Shown here: one piece after another, positions 35,817-38,701 of the stretch
Layout of the letters: the number at the start of each line of letters is the position of its first letter
Numbering within the stretch: position 1 is the first letter of the stretch
From: Bacteroidia bacterium
GTDB lineage: Bacteria; Bacteroidota; Bacteroidia; Bacteroidales; VadinHA17
Reading direction: 5' to 3'
Length of the DNA stretch: 38,701 nt
Assembly (NCBI GenBank): GCA_026391475.1
Contig: JAPLED010000065.1
Location: 1 to 38,701, forward strand
Program-made: the position numbers and the translations under genes
The notes under the pieces: model-generated
Told to the model about the DNA's origin: nothing
Database searches by the model: none
The model's input: the letters and a program-made list of their open reading frames with translations, nothing else

Positions 35817-37098
35817 TTTGTAAACTTTTTAGTCTGACACTCACTGCCTTTTTGTGGCCATTTAGATTCTCGGCTTCCGCCATAAGTTCAATTGCCGGTC
35901 CAAGGTTTTTAATGCCTTCTCCGCTAACTTCCTGAAAAGATATTTTTTTAAGGAAGCTTTCGGTGGAGACACCGCTGTAACTCCTTGCAAATCCATTTGT
36001 GGGAAGCGTATGGTTTGTCCCGGTAGCATAATCCCCGGCACTTTCGCAACTGAAATTTCCAAGGAAAACCGAGCCGGCGTTTATTACCTTGTTTGCCAGT
36101 GCATTTGTATCGGAGGTGTTAATAATAAGGTGTTCGGGTGCATAGAGGTTGCTGAAATCAATGCAATCATCCAATGAGGAAAGGAGAATTAACTTACTGT
36201 TTTCCAAGGCTTTTAATGCAATCTCTTTTCTTGATAATGGCTGTAACTGTTTTTCAACTTCAGTATTCACTCTTTCTATCAACTCCTTATTATCAGTCAG
36301 CATAATTACCTGGCTGTCAGTTCCATGTTCGGCCTGTGAAAGGAGGTCAGAAGCAACAAATTCAGGATTGGCAATTCCATCTGCAATTATTAATACTTCG
36401 CTGGGACCGGCAGGCATGTCTATTGAAATACCATCCTGTTGAACCAGCTCCTTGGCTTTTGTAACATACTGATTACCTGGTCCGAATATCTTGTAAACTT
36501 TCCGGACACTTTCTGTACCGTACGCCATAGCGGCGATAGCTTGTGCTCCGCCGATTTTGTATATTTCGGTTATTCCGATGAGTTCGGCTGTATAAAGAAT
36601 TAAAGGACTTACTTTTCCATCCTTCCCGGGTGGAGTACAGATAATAATTTCTTTGCATCCTGCAAGTTTTGCCGGTATCCCCAGCATCAGCACCGTTGAA
36701 AAAAGAGGGGCGCTACCTCCCGGGATATAGAGTCCCACTTTTTCAATTGCAACACTTTTTCTCCAGCATTTAACTCCTTTGAAAGTTTCAATAACTGGCT
36801 CTGTTATAAACTGTGCAGAATGGAAATTCTCAATATTTGTTTTTGCGATATTTATTGCGGTTTTCAGTTCTTCAGGGATTTGCCCGATTGATTCCCGGAT
36901 CTCAGTTAATGATACTTTTAATTTGCCCGGAGGAACACCATCAAATTTTTCGGAGAAACAATAAATGGCTTTATCCATCTCCGATTTTACCTTATTAATT
37001 ATACCCCTGACAGCATTTTCGAGAACGGTTTGATCAATTCCGGGTCGTTTGCATAGTGTATCCCAACTCTCTTTTATTGGAAAAAGTACTGTTTTCAT
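35803..37098 (-). CDS. hisD: Histidinol dehydrogenase
   Basis: I chose the ATG at 37098, which overlaps the hisG stop by one base (TGATG) and gives 431 residues, the usual family length. The frame is open upstream but runs inside hisG. Conserved blocks include GLYIPGGSAPLFSTV, the KIGGAQAIAAMAYGT segment, the Zn-ligand region SQAEHGTDSQ, and YAPEHL. It oxidises histidinol to histidine in two NAD-dependent steps, the last of the pathway. Confidence 0.95.
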   Translation of the reverse strand: MKTVLFPIKESWDTLCKRPGIDQTVLENAVRGIINKVKSEMDKAIYCFSEKFDGVPPGKLKVSLTEIRESIGQIPEELKTAINIAKTNIENFHSAQFITEPVIETFKGVKCWRKSVAIEKVGLYIPGGSAPLFSTVLMLGIPAKLAGCKEIIICTPPGKDGKVSPLILYTAELIGITEIYKIGGAQAIAAMAYGTESVRKVYKIFGPGNQYVTKAKELVQQDGISIDMPAGPSEVLIIADGIANPEFVASDLLSQAEHGTDSQVIMLTDNKELIERVNTEVEKQLQPLSRKEIALKALENSKLILLSSLDDCIDFSNLYAPEHLIINTSDTNALANKVINAGSVFLGNFSCESAGDYATGTNHTLPTNGFARSYSGVSTESFLKKISFQEVSGEGIKNLGPAIELMAEAENLNGHKKAVSVRLKSLQNGKC

Positions 37099-37955
37099 CA
37101 CAATATCATTTTCTCGATTGGAATTACAAGAATACCTTCTGCACCAGCCTCTTTTAGCTGATTTATTCTTATCCAAAATTCATCCTCTTTTACAACTGAA
37201 TGAAGGCTACACCACCCCTTTTCAACAAGGGGCACAATAGTGGGGCTTTTCATTCCGGGAAGTATCGCACATATTTTTGGTATAGCTGATTCGGGTGCAT
37301 TAAGAAGAATATATTTATTTTCTTTTGCATTTTTCACAGCCCTTATCCTGAAGAGAAGGCTGGTTAAAATTTCCTGTTTTTCCCTTGTGAGGTTTTTGTT
37401 TCCAATTATTACTGCCTGGCTCTTCAGTATCGTCTCAACTTCATGTAATCCATTGGTAAGCAAAGTGCTGCCTGAGCTTACAATGTCGCATACTGCATCA
37501 GCCAAACCAATACCCGGGGCAATTTCTACACTACCGCTGATCTCTTCAATTTCAGCAGTTATTTTATTTTTTTTGAAGAAACCGGAGAGAATCTTCGGGT
37601 AGCTGGTGGCCACCTTTTTATTCATGAAATATCCCAGGCCGGGATAGGTCTCTTCCTTGGGTATTGCAAGGCTAAGACGACATTGAGCAAAACCAAGTTG
37701 TTCTATGATGTTGACATCCTTGTTCTTTTCATAAACCATGTTTTCTCCAAGAATTCCTATGTCGGCGACCTGTTGCTCAATGTATTGAGGGATATCATCA
37801 TCTCTCAGGAAAAGAACTTCCACAGGAAAATTCTGAGCGGTTGTTTTAAGGACACTAATCCCATTTGAGAATTTTATCCCACATTCTTCCAGCAATTTTT
37901 TTGAATTTTCACTTAACCGTCCGCTTTTTTGAATAGCAATTTTCAGTACACTCAT
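37098..37955 (-). CDS. hisG: ATP phosphoribosyltransferase, long form
   Basis: The 285-residue protein starts LKIAIQKSGRLSE, has the PRPP-binding region DAVCDIVSSGSTL near residue 155, and has a C-terminal ACT-like regulatory domain (about 210-285). This is the long form that works without HisZ and is inhibited by histidine. It is the first gene of the his operon and lies about 40 nt after the attenuator terminator. Purine-rich GAAAAAGAAAA precedes the ATG. Confidence 0.95.
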   Translation of the reverse strand: MSVLKIAIQKSGRLSENSKKLLEECGIKFSNGISVLKTTAQNFPVEVLFLRDDDIPQYIEQQVADIGILGENMVYEKNKDVNIIEQLGFAQCRLSLAIPKEETYPGLGYFMNKKVATSYPKILSGFFKKNKITAEIEEISGSVEIAPGIGLADAVCDIVSSGSTLLTNGLHEVETILKSQAVIIGNKNLTREKQEILTSLLFRIRAVKNAKENKYILLNAPESAIPKICAILPGMKSPTIVPLVEKGWCSLHSVVKEDEFWIRINQLKEAGAEGILVIPIEKMIL

Positions 37956-37990
37956 TTTTCTTTTTCAGATGTGTCTGAGCAAACCTGCGG

Positions 37991-38027
37991 GAAATAAAAA
38001 ACCCGCCTGATCTGCTCAAACGGGTTT
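37991..38027 (-). terminator. Intrinsic terminator of the his attenuator
   Basis: On the minus strand AAACCCGTTTGA pairs with TCAGGCGGGTTT (12 bp with two G-U pairs, loop GCAGA) and is followed by a TTTTTTATTT run. It lies between the leader peptide and hisG and is the stop element of the attenuator. Confidence 0.88.
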
Positions 38028-38045
38028 ATGATATTTTAGTTTACA

Positions 38046-38095
38046 CACATATCACTATTTCCTCGCCTGAGAGCAAGTATGAGAATAATGATGTG
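38046..38095 (-). promoter_or_regulatory. Leader hairpin of the his attenuator
   Basis: The RNA over the His codons (CACATCATTAT, 38085-38095) pairs nearly completely with ATAGTGATATGTG (38046-38058). A ribosome stalled at the His codons would open this hairpin. The freed TGATAT can pair with ATATCA just before the terminator stem, a plausible but weaker antiterminator than in the trp leader. Confidence 0.6.
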
Positions 38096-38111
38096 ACGTT
38101 TTATAACTCAT
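38055..38111 (-). CDS. hisL: His leader peptide (18 residues)
   Basis: The frame from ATG 38111 to TAG at 38055-38057 has codons 7-11 reading His-His-Tyr-Ser-His. Three His codons in 18, directly upstream of a terminator and hisG, mark a his leader peptide. It does not resemble the seven-His enterobacterial HisL, but serves the same logic. Confidence 0.85.
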   Translation of the reverse strand: MSYKTSHHYSHTCSQARK

Positions 38112-38129
38112 TTCTTAAAATTATGAACG

Positions 38130-38162
38130 TAAAGATAATATTATTTTAATAATTATAACAAA
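38130..38162 (-). promoter_or_regulatory. Probable promoter of the his operon
   Basis: On the minus strand TTTG (38159-38162) and TATCTTTA (38130-38137, one mismatch from TAnnTTTG) are 21 nt apart. The leader ATG lies 18 nt downstream of the -7 box. Confidence 0.6.
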
Positions 38163-38229
38163 ATTCTTTAAAAATCAAGTAATTTATACCCGCTTGACTT
38201 TTCGTAAGTGTTGAAAACTTTCGTTTTAA

Positions 38230-38264
38230 TTTGCATAATAATATGGAAAAAAATACTATATTTG
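38230..38264 (+). promoter_or_regulatory. Possible promoter of the XRE-nucleotidyltransferase gene
   Basis: TATATTTG at 38257-38264 fits the -7 consensus exactly. TTTG at 38230-38233 is 23 nt upstream, slightly wider than usual. The ATG at 38295 is 30 nt further on. Confidence 0.5.
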
Positions 38265-38294
38265 ACAATATCTATCAAAATACATTTATTCAAA

Positions 38295-38701
38295 ATGGAC
38301 AGCTTAGGAGACACTATCAGAAAGTTAAGGGAAGAAAAAAAATTGCCATTACGCACAGTTGCAGCTTACCTTGACATTGATCAGGCAATACTAAGCAAGA
38401 TGGAACGAGGACAACGCAAACTGCCACGGGAGCATGTTGTAAAACTTGCAGAGTATTTTAAGGTGAAAGAGAACGATTTATTGGTAGCGTGGCTTTCGGA
38501 CAAATTAGTTTATGAAGTTGCAGACGAACAAATTGCTTTGAAAGCATTGCAGATGGCTGAGGATAAAGTAGCATATAAAGCTTATAAAAAAACAGACCGT
38601 AAGGCTATCATAAGAAAAATCAAAAATTATCTTGCAAAAGACGGGCGCATAACAAAAGCCTGGTTGTTTGGTTCCTTTGCAAGGGGTGAAGATGATTATA
38701 A
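38295..38701 (+). CDS. XRE-family HTH protein fused to a nucleotidyltransferase domain (partial, runs off the window)
   Basis: The first 70 residues form an XRE/Cro-type helix-turn-helix (LGDTIRKLREEKKLPLRTVA, then ILSKMERGQRKLP). After a linker (about 75-105) comes the beginning of a minimal nucleotidyltransferase with the GSFARG motif at the very end of the window; the metal-binding Asp pair would follow. The HTH type is common beside type II restriction-modification genes and the nucleotidyltransferase type is common in MNT/HEPN toxin-antitoxin pairs, so a defence or antitoxin role is possible. The gene is divergent from the his operon. The function is not established. Confidence 0.75.
   Translation, partial: MDSLGDTIRKLREEKKLPLRTVAAYLDIDQAILSKMERGQRKLPREHVVKLAEYFKVKENDLLVAWLSDKLVYEVADEQIALKALQMAEDKVAYKAYKKTDRKAIIRKIKNYLAKDGRITKAWLFGSFARGEDDY

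Overview
The window looks like a chromosomal piece of an uncultured Bacteroidota bacterium, probably Bacteroidales. The base composition is AT-rich. Several promoters fit the Bacteroidota form (TTTG near -33, TAnnTTTG near -7). The gene families are typical of the phylum: GH106, GH105 and GH2 enzymes, a DUF5009-type membrane protein, a PmoA-like DUF6807 protein, a fused DAHP synthase/chorismate mutase, bifunctional HisB and HisIE. I saw no rRNA, tRNA or CRISPR array.

Region 1 (1-9.1 kb) is a defence block. A possible IS21-like end remnant precedes mcrB (two EVE/PUA-like modules plus AAA+ GTPase) and mcrC, then a type I restriction R-subunit-like nuclease/helicase with no HsdM or HsdS in the window. 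A convergent gene encodes an RtcR-like regulator: an N-terminal CARF-like sensor, a sigma54-activator AAA+ domain and a Fis-type HTH. Its juxtaposition with two restriction machines is the best candidate here for an uncharacterised system.

Region 2 (9.1-23.9 kb) is a saccharide-degradation region, probably for rhamnogalacturonan/pectin side chains: GH106, GH105, a CBM9-like/PKD protein, a GH2 beta-galactosidase-like enzyme, a DUF5009 membrane protein, a phosphotriesterase-family lipoprotein, GH31 remnants, a Gfo/Idh/MocA remnant, a DUF6807 protein and a NIPSNAP protein. No SusC/SusD pair is present. Four genes are damaged: GH106 (frameshift/deletion near the C-terminus), GH31 (5' loss, large internal deletion, one nonsense codon), Gfo/Idh (only the first 92 codons) and a HAD nucleotidase (only 33 codons). 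Short tandem repeats, two of them heptamer arrays, occupy several intergenic gaps.

Region 3 (23.9-38.1 kb) is an amino-acid biosynthesis supercluster, all on the minus strand: trpB2; pheA-aminotransferase-tyrA-aroG/CM-aroA; and hisGDCBHAF-IE. Each of the three units is preceded by an unannotated short ORF rich in the relevant amino acid codons, followed by an intrinsic terminator: Trp-Ser-Trp for trpB2, Phe/Tyr/Leu for the pheA operon, His-His-Tyr-Ser-His for the his operon. These are three separate ribosome-mediated attenuators within 13 kb. The trp one has a fully readable set of mutually exclusive pairings.

The window ends inside a plus-strand gene for an XRE helix-turn-helix protein fused to a nucleotidyltransferase domain, divergent from the his operon.
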